Shown here piece by piece: positions 24,464-33,328 of a DNA stretch of 64,000 nucleotides (its first letter is position 1; every line of letters starts with the position of its first letter). The DNA is from Streptomyces sp. DHE7-1 (GTDB lineage Bacteria > Actinomycetota > Actinomycetes > Streptomycetales > Streptomycetaceae). The stretch spans positions 1,798,001 through 1,862,000 of the forward strand of contig JACJDG010000003.1 of NCBI GenBank assembly GCA_016432725.1, written 5' to 3'. Both the position numbers and the translations under genes were made by a program. The notes below the pieces were generated by a model, which was given only the letters and a program-made list of their open reading frames with translations, was not told where the DNA came from and did no database searches.

Positions 24464-26061
24464 TCAAGCCAGGGCGACGAGATCCGCGTAGTCGGCGCCC
24501 CACAGGTCCTCGACGCCGTCCGGCAGCAGGATGATGCGTTCCGGCTGCAGGGCCTCGACCGCGCCCTCGTCGTGGGTGACCAGGACTACCGCGCCCTTGT
24601 AGGTGCGCAGGGCGCCGAGGATCTCCTCGCGGCTGGCCGGGTCCAGGTTGTTGGTCGGCTCGTCCAGCAGCAGGACGTTGGCGGAGGAGACGACCAGCGT
24701 GGCGAGGGCCAGCCGGGTCTTCTCGCCGCCGGAGAGCACCGCGGCGGGCTTGTCGACGTCGTCGCCGGAGAACAGGAACGAGCCGAGCACCTTGCGGACC
24801 TCGACCAGGTCCATGTCGGGCGCGGCCGAGCGCATGTTCTCCAGGACCGTGCGCTCGGGGTCCAGGGTCTCGTGCTCCTGGGCGTAGTAGCCGAGCTTGA
24901 GACCGTGGCCGGGACGACCTCGCCGGTGTCGGGCTGCTCGACTCCGCCGAGGAGCCGCAGCAGCGTGGTCTTGCCCGCGCCGTTGAGGCCGAGGATGACC
25001 ACGCGCGAGCCCTTGTCGATGGCCAGGTCGACGTCGGTGAAGATCTCCAGCGAGCCGTACGACTTGGACAGGCCCTCGGCCATCAGCGGGGTCTTGCCGC
25101 AGGGCGCGGGGTCGGGGAAGCGGAGCTTGGCGACCTTGTCGGACTGGCGGACCGCCTCCAGGCCGGAGAGCAGCTTGTCGGCGCGGCGGGCCATGTTCTG
25201 CGCGGCGACCGTCTTGGTGGCCTTGGCGCGCATCTTGTCGGCCTGCGAGTGCAGGGCGGCGGCCTTCTTCTCGGCGTTGGCGCGCTCGCGCTTGCGGCGC
25301 TTCTCGTCGGCCTCGCGCTGCTGCTGGTAGAGCTTCCAGCCCATGTTGTAGACGTCGATCTGGGCGCGGTTGGCGTCCAGGTAGAACACCTTGTTGACGA
25401 CCGTCTCGACCAGGTCGACGTCGTGGGAGATCACGATGAAGCCGCCGCGGTAGGTCTTCAGGTAGTCGCGCAGCCAGATGATCGAGTCGGCGTCGAGGTG
25501 GTTGGTCGGCTCGTCCAGCAGCAGGGTGTCCGCGTCGGAGAACAGGATGCGGGCCAGCTCGATGCGCCGGCGCTGACCGCCGGAGAGCGTGTGGAGCGGC
25601 TGGCCGAGGACCCGGTCGGGCAGGTTGAGCGCCGCGGCGATGGTGGCGGCCTCGGCCTCGGCCGCGTAGCCGCCCTTGGTGAGGAACTCGGTCTCCTGGC
25701 GCTCGTACTGCTTGAGGGCCTTCTCGCGGGTGGCGCCCTGGCCGTTGGCGATGCGCTGCTCGTTCTCGCGCATCTTGCGGAGCAGGACGTCGAGGCCGCG
25801 CGCGGACAGGACGCGGTCGCGGGCGAGGACGTCGAGGTCGCCGGTGCGGGGGTCCTGCGGCAGGTAGCCGACCTCGCCCGAGCGGGCGATCTGGCCGCCG
25901 GCCGGGATGCCCTCGCCGGCCAGGCACTTGGTGAGGGTGGTCTTTCCCGCGCCGTTGCGGCCGACGAGGCCGATGCGGTCGCCCTTGGCGACACGGAAGG
26001 TGGCGTTCTCGATGAGGACGCGCGCACCGGCGCGCAGCTCGATACCGGAAGCGGAGATCAC
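24464..26061 (-). CDS. ABC-F family ATP-binding protein (one frameshift)
   Basis: Soluble tandem ATPase of the ABC-F family, which acts on ribosomes rather than in membranes; 532 residues after repair. The first NBD has Walker A GRNGAGKTT (about residues 36-44), signature LSGGQRRRIEL and Walker B TLLLDEPTNHLD. A charged linker (EADEKRRKRERANAEKK) follows, then the second NBD with GLNGAGKTT, LSGGEKTRLAL and VLLLDEPTNNLD. The frame breaks near 24909-24913: one added base joins TGEVVPG to HGLKLGYYAQEHE. The GTG at 26061 gives the family N-terminus. Translation factor or antibiotic-resistance roles are both possible; no resistance context is seen. Confidence 0.93.
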
Positions 26062-26274
26062 GGACAGACTCCAGGGCGTACTGGGGATTGGCGGTGGGCG
26101 GCTGAGGACGTTCCCGCCGTCTAATGCGCGAGGAGAATGGCCATGGGCCAAGTCTAACGGGACCGTGCAAGCGGTTTTCCTGGGTCCGCGCGTCCGGGCC
26201 GGCCGGTGGGTGCCGGTGGCGGCCGCGGGACTCGGGGCACGGCGCGGTGACCGGCGTACGAGGGAGTGATGGGC

Positions 26275-26685
26275 ATGGCGGGAACGGGCGGACGGCCGAG
26301 CGTCTTTCCGACGTTGCTGTACGCGGACGCGAAAGCGGCGATCAGGCAGCTCACCGAGGCCTTCGGCTTCACCGAGCTGTCGGTGTACGAGACGGAGGAC
26401 GGCACGGTGATGCACGCCGAGCTGGTCCAGGGCCAGGGCGCGGTGATGCTCGGCTCCAAAGGCCGCGGCGGTCTCTTCGACACGGCCATGCGGGACGCGG
26501 GCCCCGCCGGGGTGTACGTCGTCGTGGACGACGTCGACGCCCACCACCGGCGGGCCTTGGCGCACGGCGCGGAGATCCTGATGCCCCCGACGGACCAGGA
26601 CTACGGCTCGCGGGACTACATGGCCCGGGACGCGGAGGGCAACGTCTGGAGCTTCGGCACCTACGCGCCCGGGATCGGCGGCTGA
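26275..26685 (+). CDS. VOC/glyoxalase-bleomycin resistance fold protein
   Basis: A 136-residue single-domain VOC-superfamily protein of the PhnB/YciA-like type (PSVFPTLLYADAKAAIRQL, FGFTELSVYETEDGTVMHAE, VDDVDAHHRRALAHGAEIL, DYGSRDYMARDAEGNVWSFG). Candidate metal or substrate residues are His in VMHAEL and Glu in DAEGNVWSFG. No specific reaction can be assigned. The third ATG (26275) has the best spacing to GAGGGAG at 26260-26266; GTG 26266 and ATG 26269 are in-frame alternatives that add two or three residues. It is divergent from the ABC-F gene. Confidence 0.85.
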   Translation: MAGTGGRPSVFPTLLYADAKAAIRQLTEAFGFTELSVYETEDGTVMHAELVQGQGAVMLGSKGRGGLFDTAMRDAGPAGVYVVVDDVDAHHRRALAHGAEILMPPTDQDYGSRDYMARDAEGNVWSFGTYAPGIGG

Positions 26686-26746
26686 CCGGCCCGGGCCGGC
26701 CGCGGACGTCGCGGGCGCTGCGCGCCCGGCCGGCCGGCGCCCCGGA

Positions 26747-28098
26747 TCAGCCGCCGGTGTGCACCTGGAAGGCGGCCCGGCGCACGGCCTTGGCGAGGGC
26801 CGGGTCGGGGTGGGCGGCGGCGAGGGCCACCAGGACCTGCACGGTGCGCGGGTGGCCGACGGCGCGGACCTCGTCCAGCAGCGTGGGGACGGTGGGCTGG
26901 ACCGCGGCCTCCAGGTGCCGTACCAGCATCGACGTCTCGCCGTGGTCGGCGACGGCGGCGGCGGTGTCGACCCACAGCCAGGTGGCCTCCTCGCGGGTGA
27001 GGACCTCGTGGGCGTCCTCCGGGTCGACTCCGTCGTGCTCGGCCAGCCACAGCAGCGCGTAGGGCCGCAGGGCGGGGTCGTCCAGTACCGCGTGCACCTC
27101 GGGTTCGGCGGGGGCGCCGACGACGCGCAGCGCCTCGAAGGCGAGGCCGCGCAGCAGGGCGTCGTCGCCCCGGGCGGCGGCGAGCAGCTCGGTGACGGCG
27201 CTGCCGACGGGGCGGGCGGCGAGCCAGGCGCGGTACTCGGCGCGGGCGGCGTTGGGGCGGAGCTGGGCGCAGCCGCGGAGCATGTCCTCGGCGGCCTGCT
27301 CGATGTTGCCGGCGGGGCTCTGCGCGGCCACGCAGATCTGCTCCAGCTTGACCCAGACCGCCCAGCTCCCCAGCGGGGTGAGGGTGGCCTGGCCGTCGCC
27401 GTAGGTCAGGGCGCCCACGGAGGCGAGCGCCGTGAGGGCCCACTCCAGGAGCGGGGCGAGCGGGGTGTCCCCGGTGGGCGCGGGTTCCGCGGGGCGGCGG
27501 TCCCGGCGGGGGCCGGGGAGCCGGCGGCGCCGGGCTCGTAGGAGACCTCGCAGCGCTCGGTGCGCAGTTCGGTGACCCGCTGCTGGAGCAGGTCCAGGAG
27601 CTGCTCGACGGGCACGGGACCGGCCGAGAGCTGGAGGAAGGAGAGCACCTGGGGCATGGCGGAGACGACCTCGGCGACGACGGCCGGCTCGGCCTCCGCG
27701 GGCTCCGGGCCGGCGAGCGACCAGGCGTCGAACAGGGCGACCCAGCCGCGCAGCACGGCGCTGTCGTCGCGGTCCCAGGCGCGCAGGCGCCAGCCGGGGC
27801 GGGCGTTGCCCCCGTGCACCTCGATGAGTCCGGCGAGCCGGGCGGTGTCCCAGTCGGCGCGGATCCGGTCGGTGTCCAGGCCGAGGCCGGCGGCGGCGCG
27901 CTCGGCGGTCGCGTCGGACAGGGTGGCCTTGCCGTCCGCGGTGGCGGCGTCGCTGCCGGGGCCGAGGGCGGAGTCGGCCCAGCGGGCGACCCGGACCGCG
28001 CCGGCCAGGCCGGTGCGCGCCATTCTGGCCAGTTCGGCCGGGGCGGGGGTGCCCTCCGGCGGCCGGGGTGCGGGGCGGCGCGGGCGCCGCTGGTTCAC
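26747..28098 (-). CDS. Conserved hypothetical protein, HEAT-like C-terminus (one frameshift)
   Basis: A 450-residue streptomycete protein of unknown function after repair. The N-terminal region is basic and proline-rich (VNQRRPRRPAPRPP), followed by an alpha-helical middle (ADGKATLSDATAERAAAGLG, AVLRGWVALFDAWSLAGPEP) and a helical C-terminal part (RGLAFEALRVVGAPAEPEVH, YALLWLAEHDGVDPEDAHEV) with HEAT/Armadillo-like spacing. The frame breaks at the GGGG of 27491-27494; one base rejoins the middle to PTGDTPLAPLLEWALTALAS. GTG 28098 start. No membrane segment or catalytic motif is visible. Confidence 0.8.
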
Positions 28099-28297
28099 AG
28101 CTCTGGGGCGGCGGCCAGGGGTCGCGGTCGGACGAGTCGAAGCCTGGAGTCGCGCGGGATACGGGACGTCACGGGTGCAGTCTTCCGGTTGACGGTCAGA
28201 AAACCCAAACGGAATGTCACGGGCGGCTACGGGGCTGGCCAACGCACCCGGTCCGGAGACGGGCCGGGAGGCGGGATCAGGCCAGTGGTACGGCCTT

Positions 28298-28339
28298 TGA
28301 CGGTACGGCCGGCCGCGGCGCGGGCCGGCCGTACCGTCA
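28298..28339 (-). terminator. Strong hairpin terminator after the alpha/beta hydrolase gene
   Basis: A perfect 17 bp stem (28298-28314 with 28323-28339), 8 nt loop, 17 nt past the stop codon of the minus-strand gene at 28356. Confidence 0.85.
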
Positions 28340-28355
28340 GGGCACGCCGGGCCGG

Positions 28356-29483
28356 TCACATCAGCGGGGTCAGGAACCGGCGCAGCCGCTCCTCGTACTC
28401 CTGCGGGCCGGCGTTCCACATGGCCGCGTGCGGGGCCCGCGGCACGGCGTGCAGCGCCACGAGGTCGGGGCGGCGGGCGGCGAAGCGGCGGGAGTACTCC
28501 CACGGGGCGACCACGTCGTCGGGGCCGTGGACGATCAGCGTGGGCACGGCGAGCCGGTCGGGGTCGGCGGTCCGGGCGCCGCGGTCGGCGTGCAGTCCGG
28601 CCCGCCCCTGCGCGGCCCGCACCGCGAGCGGCAGCAGGGCACCGGGGGTGTGGCGGGCCTGGGCGAGGGCGCGCAGGGTGGCCTGCCAGTTCAGCACCGG
28701 GGAGTCGAGGATCAGCCCGGCGACGCGCTCGCGCACGGCGGAGTGCTCGGCGGCGCGCAGGGCCATGGTCGCGCCGGTGGACCAGCCGAGGAGGACGACC
28801 CGGCGGGCCCCGTAGCGGACGGCGTAGCGGATCGCGGCGTCCACGTCGCGCCACTCCGTCTCGCCCAGGTGGTTCAGGCCGTCCGGGGAGCGCGGGGCGC
28901 CCAGGTCGCCGCGGTAGGCGAGGGCCAGCACGGGGACGCGGCGGCTGTGCAGGTACGTCATGACGTTCAGAGCGTGCTCGCGGGTGGCGCCCAGGCCGTG
29001 CACCGCGATCACCCAGGTCTCCCGGTGGCCGGGCACGAACCAGGCGGGCAGCGCGCCGAGTTCCCCGGGGACGTCGATGTCGGCGTGGTCGAGGCCGAGG
29101 GCGGCGCTCGGGTTGCCGACGTACACGTTCGGGGTGAGCCACACGGCGTCGCCGGGGGCGAAGGTGCCGTGGGTGATGCTCTCCAGACGCCGCACGACGG
29201 TGTCGGCGGTGTGCTCGGCCGAGTCCAGCGGGGGCCCGACGACCGCGTGGGAGCCGTCGCCGGCCAGGCCGTAGGTGCCGGGGCGCAGCGAGGCGAGGTC
29301 GCGGGTGAGGGTGATGCGGCCGGGCGCGGTGCCGTGCACGGTGAGCCGGGGCTCGGTGGGCAGGGGCCGGCCCGGGGGCGCCTTCAGCGCGGCGTCGCTG
29401 GCCAGCCGGCCGGCGGCGACGGATGCCGCGCCGGCGGCGAGGACGGCGCCGAGGGCGGCGGCGGTCGCTCTGACGGTGCGCAC
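28356..29483 (-). CDS. Alpha/beta hydrolase, probably exported or membrane-anchored
   Basis: A 375-residue alpha/beta-hydrolase-fold protein. An N-terminal Ala-rich hydrophobic segment (about residues 5-25) suggests a signal peptide or anchor. The nucleophile elbow is GWSTGA (about residue 238), with acid HGPDD and His in APHAAMWN near the C-terminus. HGLGATREHALN supplies the oxyanion region. The substrate is unknown; a peptidase, esterase or lipase-like role is possible. The GTG at 29483 begins VRTVRATAAALGAVLAAGA. A strong terminator follows. Confidence 0.85.
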   Translation of the reverse strand: MRTVRATAAALGAVLAAGAASVAAGRLASDAALKAPPGRPLPTEPRLTVHGTAPGRITLTRDLASLRPGTYGLAGDGSHAVVGPPLDSAEHTADTVVRRLESITHGTFAPGDAVWLTPNVYVGNPSAALGLDHADIDVPGELGALPAWFVPGHRETWVIAVHGLGATREHALNVMTYLHSRRVPVLALAYRGDLGAPRSPDGLNHLGETEWRDVDAAIRYAVRYGARRVVLLGWSTGATMALRAAEHSAVRERVAGLILDSPVLNWQATLRALAQARHTPGALLPLAVRAAQGRAGLHADRGARTADPDRLAVPTLIVHGPDDVVAPWEYSRRFAARRPDLVALHAVPRAPHAAMWNAGPQEYEERLRRFLTPLM

Positions 29484-29638
29484 GGCTCCAGTGTCGTGGG
29501 GGCGCCGGAACCGGCCAGCCGGAGGGCCGGGCCGGACGGCCCGCCGCGGCGGGCGAGGGACAGCCGGCCGAAGGACGGCCGGCCGGCGGGGGACGGAGCG
29601 GGTGGCTGTGCGACGACACTCTGTGCGACGACAAGGGG

Positions 29639-30307
29639 TCACCTCCGTTGGCCGTATCCCTTCAAGCGTGCCCCGGCCTCGGCGATGTGTGCCTCCGTCA
29701 GCAGAGCGGGCGTGAGGCCCGGCACGGAGGACGCGGTCAGCCACAGCCGGCACATCCACTCGAGCTGGGCGGTGCGGTCGTAGGCCTGGTCGAGGGTGGC
29801 GCCGTGGGTGATCGTGCCGTGGTTGCGCAGCAGGCAGCCGGAGCGGCCGGCCAGCGCCGTGAGCATGTTCCCGGCCAGTTCGTCGGTGCCGTAGGCCGCG
29901 TAGGGGGCGACCCGCACGATGCCGCCGAGGGCGGCGGTCATGTAGTGGATCGGGGGCAGCTCGGTGACGAGGGTGGAGACGGCCGTGGCGTGCACGGCGT
30001 GGGTGTGGACGACGGCGCGGGCGTCGGTGCCGCGGTAGACGGCCAGGTGCATGGGCAGCTCGCTGGTCGGCACGAGGGTGCCGAGCACCTGGCGCCCGTC
30101 GAGGTCGACGCCGGTGACGTCGGCCGGGGTGAGCCGGTCGTAGGGCACGCCCGACGGGGTGACCAGTACGAGGTCCCCCACGCGTACGGAGACGTTGCCG
30201 GAGGTGCCGACCACCAGCCCGTCGGTCACGGTCCGGCGGGCCGTCGCGACCAGCGCCGCCCAGCTCCGCTCCCTCTGCTCTTCCGCGTCCCGCCGCTGTT
30301 CAGCCAT
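29639..30307 (-). CDS. Class II aldolase/adducin family protein
   Basis: A 222-residue zinc-dependent aldolase of the fuculose/ribulose-phosphate type. Zinc ligands are visible in VVHTHAVHATAV (about residues 99-110) and LLRNHGTITHG (about residues 158-168), and the catalytic Glu probably in VPTSELPMHLAVY. TSGNVSVRVGD at the N-terminal side binds substrate phosphate in the family. The sugar-phosphate substrate cannot be inferred. The ATG at 30307 starts MAEQRRDAEEQRER. Its own promoter is in the gap shared with the divergent GH25 gene. Confidence 0.9.
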   Translation of the reverse strand: MAEQRRDAEEQRERSWAALVATARRTVTDGLVVGTSGNVSVRVGDLVLVTPSGVPYDRLTPADVTGVDLDGRQVLGTLVPTSELPMHLAVYRGTDARAVVHTHAVHATAVSTLVTELPPIHYMTAALGGIVRVAPYAAYGTDELAGNMLTALAGRSGCLLRNHGTITHGATLDQAYDRTAQLEWMCRLWLTASSVPGLTPALLTEAHIAEAGARLKGYGQRR

Positions 30308-30498
30308 GCCGCGATCCTGCCAGCCCGCCGGGTGCGGGACGGGCCGCCCGCGGACTCGGGGCCGGAACCCGTGCCGCCGGACGAGTGGACACCGGTATGA
30401 AACACCCATAAAAGCACTTGAACGGGCGACGGCCAGGCATCCAATGGCCACCGACGACCACAGCCGCACGACGCCTCACCGTCACACCAGGGGGACGC

Positions 30499-31266
30499 AT
30501 GGCCCGTGACCGCTCGCCCTCCCGCCTCCGCCGTCGCGCGGCCGTCGTCGCGGCCGCCGCGACGGCGCTGGTCCTCGCGGGCACCCGGTGCGCCTCCGCC
30601 GCCGGTCCGTCGGCCGCGGTGGCGGCCGGTCTGCCCCGGGGCCACGACGTGTCCTCGCACCAGGAACACGTCGACTGGCCCGCCGCCCGGTCGGACGGCG
30701 CCCGGTTCACCTACGTCAAGGCCACCGAGTCCACGACCTACCGCAACCCCTACTTCGCCCGCCAGTACGCGGGCGCACGCCGGGCGCACCTGATCCGCGG
30801 CGCCTACCACTTCGCGCGCCCCGACCAGTCCTCCGGCGCCGCGCAGGCGGCCTACTTCGTGCGGTACGGCGGCGGCTGGCGGGCGGACGGCTGGACGCTG
30901 CCGCCGGCCCTCGACATCGAATACGACCCGTACGACGGCAGGCACATCTGCTACGGGCTCGGCCACCGGCGGATGGTCGGCTGGATCCGCTCCTTCAGCG
31001 ACGAACTGGACCGGCTCACCGGCCGCCGCCCGGTGATCTACACGACCGCCCAGTGGTGGGCCTCCTGCACCGGCGGCAGCCGCGCCTTCGCCGCCGACCA
31101 CCCGCTGTGGATCGCCCGTCACGGCACGTCAGGGCCCGGATCACTGCCCGGCGGATGGCACTCCTGGACCTTCTGGCAGTACGGCACGCAGGGCGGCCTG
31201 CCGGGTGACCAGAATCTCTTTCACGGGCCGCCGGACCGGCTGCGGGCCTTCGCGCGCGGCCGGTAG
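30499..31266 (+). CDS. Secreted GH25 lysozyme
   Basis: A 255-residue muramidase of glycoside hydrolase family 25, which cleaves peptidoglycan. A signal peptide (RDRSPSRLRRR, Ala-rich core, cleavage near residue 35) precedes the catalytic domain. The catalytic acids are Asp in GHDVSSHQ and Asp/Glu in ALDIEYD. The WTFWQYGTQGGLPGDQN C-terminal strand is characteristic. No cell-wall-binding repeats. ATG 30499 lies behind AGGGGGAC. It is followed by the phosphate transporter on the same strand but has its own gap, so it is probably a separate unit. Confidence 0.92.
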   Translation: MARDRSPSRLRRRAAVVAAAATALVLAGTRCASAAGPSAAVAAGLPRGHDVSSHQEHVDWPAARSDGARFTYVKATESTTYRNPYFARQYAGARRAHLIRGAYHFARPDQSSGAAQAAYFVRYGGGWRADGWTLPPALDIEYDPYDGRHICYGLGHRRMVGWIRSFSDELDRLTGRRPVIYTTAQWWASCTGGSRAFAADHPLWIARHGTSGPGSLPGGWHSWTFWQYGTQGGLPGDQNLFHGPPDRLRAFARGR

Positions 31267-31339
31267 CCAAGGGGCGCCCGGGCACCCGCCCGGAGCGGAA
31301 TCGGGAACGCCCGTTACCGACACCCCCACGCCCGGCCCA

Positions 31340-31372
31340 GTTCACCTTCCGTTCACCCAGGTTGCCTACGTT
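31340..31372 (+). promoter_or_regulatory. Candidate PHO box upstream of pit
   Basis: Two adjacent 11-nt direct repeats, GTTCACCTTCC (31340-31350) and GTTCACCCAGG (31351-31361), with a weaker third unit at 31362-31372. This matches the PhoP direct-repeat consensus of streptomycetes (GTTCA plus about six bases). It lies 38-70 nt before the pit start, the right place for PhoR-PhoP control of phosphate uptake. Confidence 0.8.
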
Positions 31373-31409
31373 CGACCCGCCAATGACGCTCGAACGATTG
31401 CCTGGGTAA

Positions 31410-32696
31410 ATGGAAAGCTTCTCGCTGATCCTCGCGATAGTGGTGGTCACCGCTCTCGCGTTCGATTTCACGAACGGTTTCCACGACACCGCCAACGCGA
31501 TGGCCACCACCATCTCGACCGGCGCGCTGAAGCCCAAGGTCGCGGTGGCCATGTCCGCCGCGCTCAACCTTGTGGGCGCTTTCCTCTCCGTGGAGGTCGC
31601 CAACACGATCTCCAAGGGTCTCGTCGATGAGAACGGCATCCGTCCCGAGGTCATCTTCGCCGCCCTGGTCGGCGCGATCCTCTGGAACCTGCTGACCTGG
31701 CTGGTGGGACTGCCCTCCAGCTCCTCGCATGCCCTGATGGGCGGCCTGATCGGCGCCACCGTCGCCTCGGCGGGCTTCGGCGCCGTCCACGGCGACGTCC
31801 TGGTCACCAAGGTGCTGCTGCCGGCGGTCGCCGCCCCGGTCGTGGCCGGCCTGGCCGCCATGCTCGCCACCCGCTTCTCCTACGGGATCGGCGGCGGTGC
31901 CGAGGGCGAGGCCACCCGCAAGGGCTACCGCGCCGGCCAGATCGCCTCCGCCGGCCTGGTCTCCCTCGCGCACGGCACCAACGACGCCCAGAAGACGATG
32001 GGCATCATCACCCTGGCGCTGATCGCGGGCGGTGCCATCGCCCCGGGCTCCAACCCTCCCACCTGGGTGATCCTCTCCGCGGGCCTGGCCATCGCGCTCG
32101 GCACGTACATCGGCGGCTGGCGCATCATCCGCACCATGGGCAAGGGCCTGACCGAGCTGGAGCCGCGTCAGGGCTTCGCCGCCCAGACCAGCGCCGCCAC
32201 CGCCATCCTGGCCTCCTCGCACCTCGGCTTCTCGCTCTCCACCACGCACGTCGTCTCCGGTTCGGTGATGGGCGCGGGTCTGGGCCGCAAGGGCGGAGTG
32301 GTCCGCTGGTCCACCGCGACCCGCATGGTCGTCGCCTGGGTCCTCACCCTGCCGGCCGCCGCCCTCGTCGGAGCGCTCGCCGAGTCCGTCACGGACCTGG
32401 GCGACTGGGGCACCGCCGCCGTCGCGGTCTTCCTGGTCGGCTCCAGCGCCGCCATCTGGAAGCTCTCCCGCCGCGAGGTCGTCGACCACACCAACGTCAA
32501 CGGCACCGACGAGGCCGCTGAGCCCGCCGGTGTGGTGACCACCGCCATCGCCGCGGTGACCCCGCCGCCGACCGGCACCGTCACCCTCGCCGAGGGGCCG
32601 GCCATCACCATCCCGGCGCAGTCCGGCGGCCCGGTCCCCACCGCCGAAGTCACGGCACCGGCCGCGACGGCCGTCCCGCCGGCCGCCACCGTCTGA
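31410..32696 (+). CDS. pit: Low-affinity inorganic phosphate transporter Pit
   Basis: Integral membrane phosphate:cation symporter, 428 residues, about 10 helices. Both PD001131-type signature repeats are seen: FDFTNGFHDTANAMATTIST near residues 18-37 and SLAHGTNDAQKTMGIITLAL near residues 187-206. Ser-rich re-entrant motifs occur at GLPSSSSHALMGG and STTHVVSGSVMG. The C-terminal 70 residues are a soluble Pro/Ala/Thr-rich tail. The start is the ATG at 31410, with no strong Shine-Dalgarno sequence. A PHO-box-like element lies just upstream. It forms a two-gene unit with the small membrane gene downstream. Confidence 0.95.
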   Translation: MESFSLILAIVVVTALAFDFTNGFHDTANAMATTISTGALKPKVAVAMSAALNLVGAFLSVEVANTISKGLVDENGIRPEVIFAALVGAILWNLLTWLVGLPSSSSHALMGGLIGATVASAGFGAVHGDVLVTKVLLPAVAAPVVAGLAAMLATRFSYGIGGGAEGEATRKGYRAGQIASAGLVSLAHGTNDAQKTMGIITLALIAGGAIAPGSNPPTWVILSAGLAIALGTYIGGWRIIRTMGKGLTELEPRQGFAAQTSAATAILASSHLGFSLSTTHVVSGSVMGAGLGRKGGVVRWSTATRMVVAWVLTLPAAALVGALAESVTDLGDWGTAAVAVFLVGSSAAIWKLSRREVVDHTNVNGTDEAAEPAGVVTTAIAAVTPPPTGTVTLAEGPAITIPAQSGGPVPTAEVTAPAATAVPPAATV

Positions 32697-32720
32697 CCCG
32701 GTTACCGGAGGAAAAGCAAC

Positions 32721-32948
32721 ATGAAGATCGACTGGGCGGCCATCGGCTCCGTCTTCGGCGTCAGCCTCGCCTTCACCGTGGGCCTGGTGGTCCTGTTCAC
32801 CCTCGGCGTCAACGGCCTGTCCCGGCGCGAGCGGGCGGCGGCGCAGGGCGGGTCCGCGGGGCTCGCCGTGACCGGCGCGTACGTGTGCTTCGCGGCGTGC
32901 GCGGCGGCCGTGGCCTACGGCATCTACCTGATCGTGGCCAAGCCCTGA
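32721..32948 (+). CDS. Small membrane protein downstream of pit
   Basis: A 75-residue protein with two transmembrane helices (about residues 6-30 and 48-72) joined by a basic loop (SRRERAAAQGG). It starts 24 nt after the pit stop with GGAGGA upstream and ends before an intrinsic terminator, so it is cotranscribed with pit. It is conserved next to this pit in streptomycetes as far as I recall. A role as an accessory subunit is only a guess from context. Confidence 0.85.
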   Translation: MKIDWAAIGSVFGVSLAFTVGLVVLFTLGVNGLSRRERAAAQGGSAGLAVTGAYVCFAACAAAVAYGIYLIVAKP

Positions 32949-32966
32949 GCCGAGCCACCCTCGAAG

Positions 32967-33005
32967 AGGCTCCCCGCCGGTGTGTACCGGCCGGGAGCCT
33001 TTTTC
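32967..33005 (+). terminator. Intrinsic terminator of the pit unit
   Basis: AGGCTCCC (32967-32974) pairs with GGGAGCCT (32993-33000), with an inner CCGG pairing, followed directly by a run of T at 33000-33004. A classic Rho-independent terminator, rare in this GC-rich window. Confidence 0.9.
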
Positions 33006-33099
33006 GTGTCCGGATCCCGCCGGTGTGGGGCTCAGCACACTCTCCCCCGCAGGTCAAAGGCAAGTTGACGGCCCTTCGGGGCGCGTGGTGGACTGCCCG

Positions 33100-33210
33100 G
33101 GCCATGTACGGCGGCAGGAGAGGAAGCCGGTGCGAATCCGGCGCGGTCCCGCCACTGTGACCGGGGAGTGATCCCCGGGAGCCAGGAACTCTCACCGCCG
33201 GCTTCGTCGA
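33100..33210 (+). promoter_or_regulatory. Cobalamin riboswitch
   Basis: The AdoCbl aptamer core is clear: GAAGCCGGTGCGAATCCGGC (33123-33142), then GCGGTCCCGCCACTGTGA and the B12 box AGCCAGGAACTCTC near 33180-33193. The P1 helix can form between GGCGG near 33110 and CCGCC near 33195. It lies about 120 nt upstream of cobD and presumably represses the cobD-cobI block when coenzyme B12 is abundant. The hairpin at 33213-33230 (CAGGG...CCCTG) and the region up to the cobD start form the likely expression platform. Exact borders are approximate. Confidence 0.93.
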
Positions 33211-33249
33211 ACCAGGGCGTGGACACCCTGAGTGAGGACACATATCGCC

Positions 33250-33324
33250 ATGCTCGGCCGCAGATCGAGGACCGGCAGCCGGTCCTGTCACGAGAGTTCC
33301 GCTCCCGCGCCCACGGCCGGCTGA
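33250..33324 (+). other. Possible upstream ORF between riboswitch and cobD
   Basis: A 24-codon ORF (ATG 33250, TGA 33322-33324) sits between the aptamer and cobD, ending 4 nt before the cobD ATG. It is Ser/Arg-rich (MLGRRSRTGSRSCHESS...) and has no strong Shine-Dalgarno sequence. It could couple translation to cobD or be chance. Confidence 0.3.
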
Positions 33325-33328
33325 GCCG

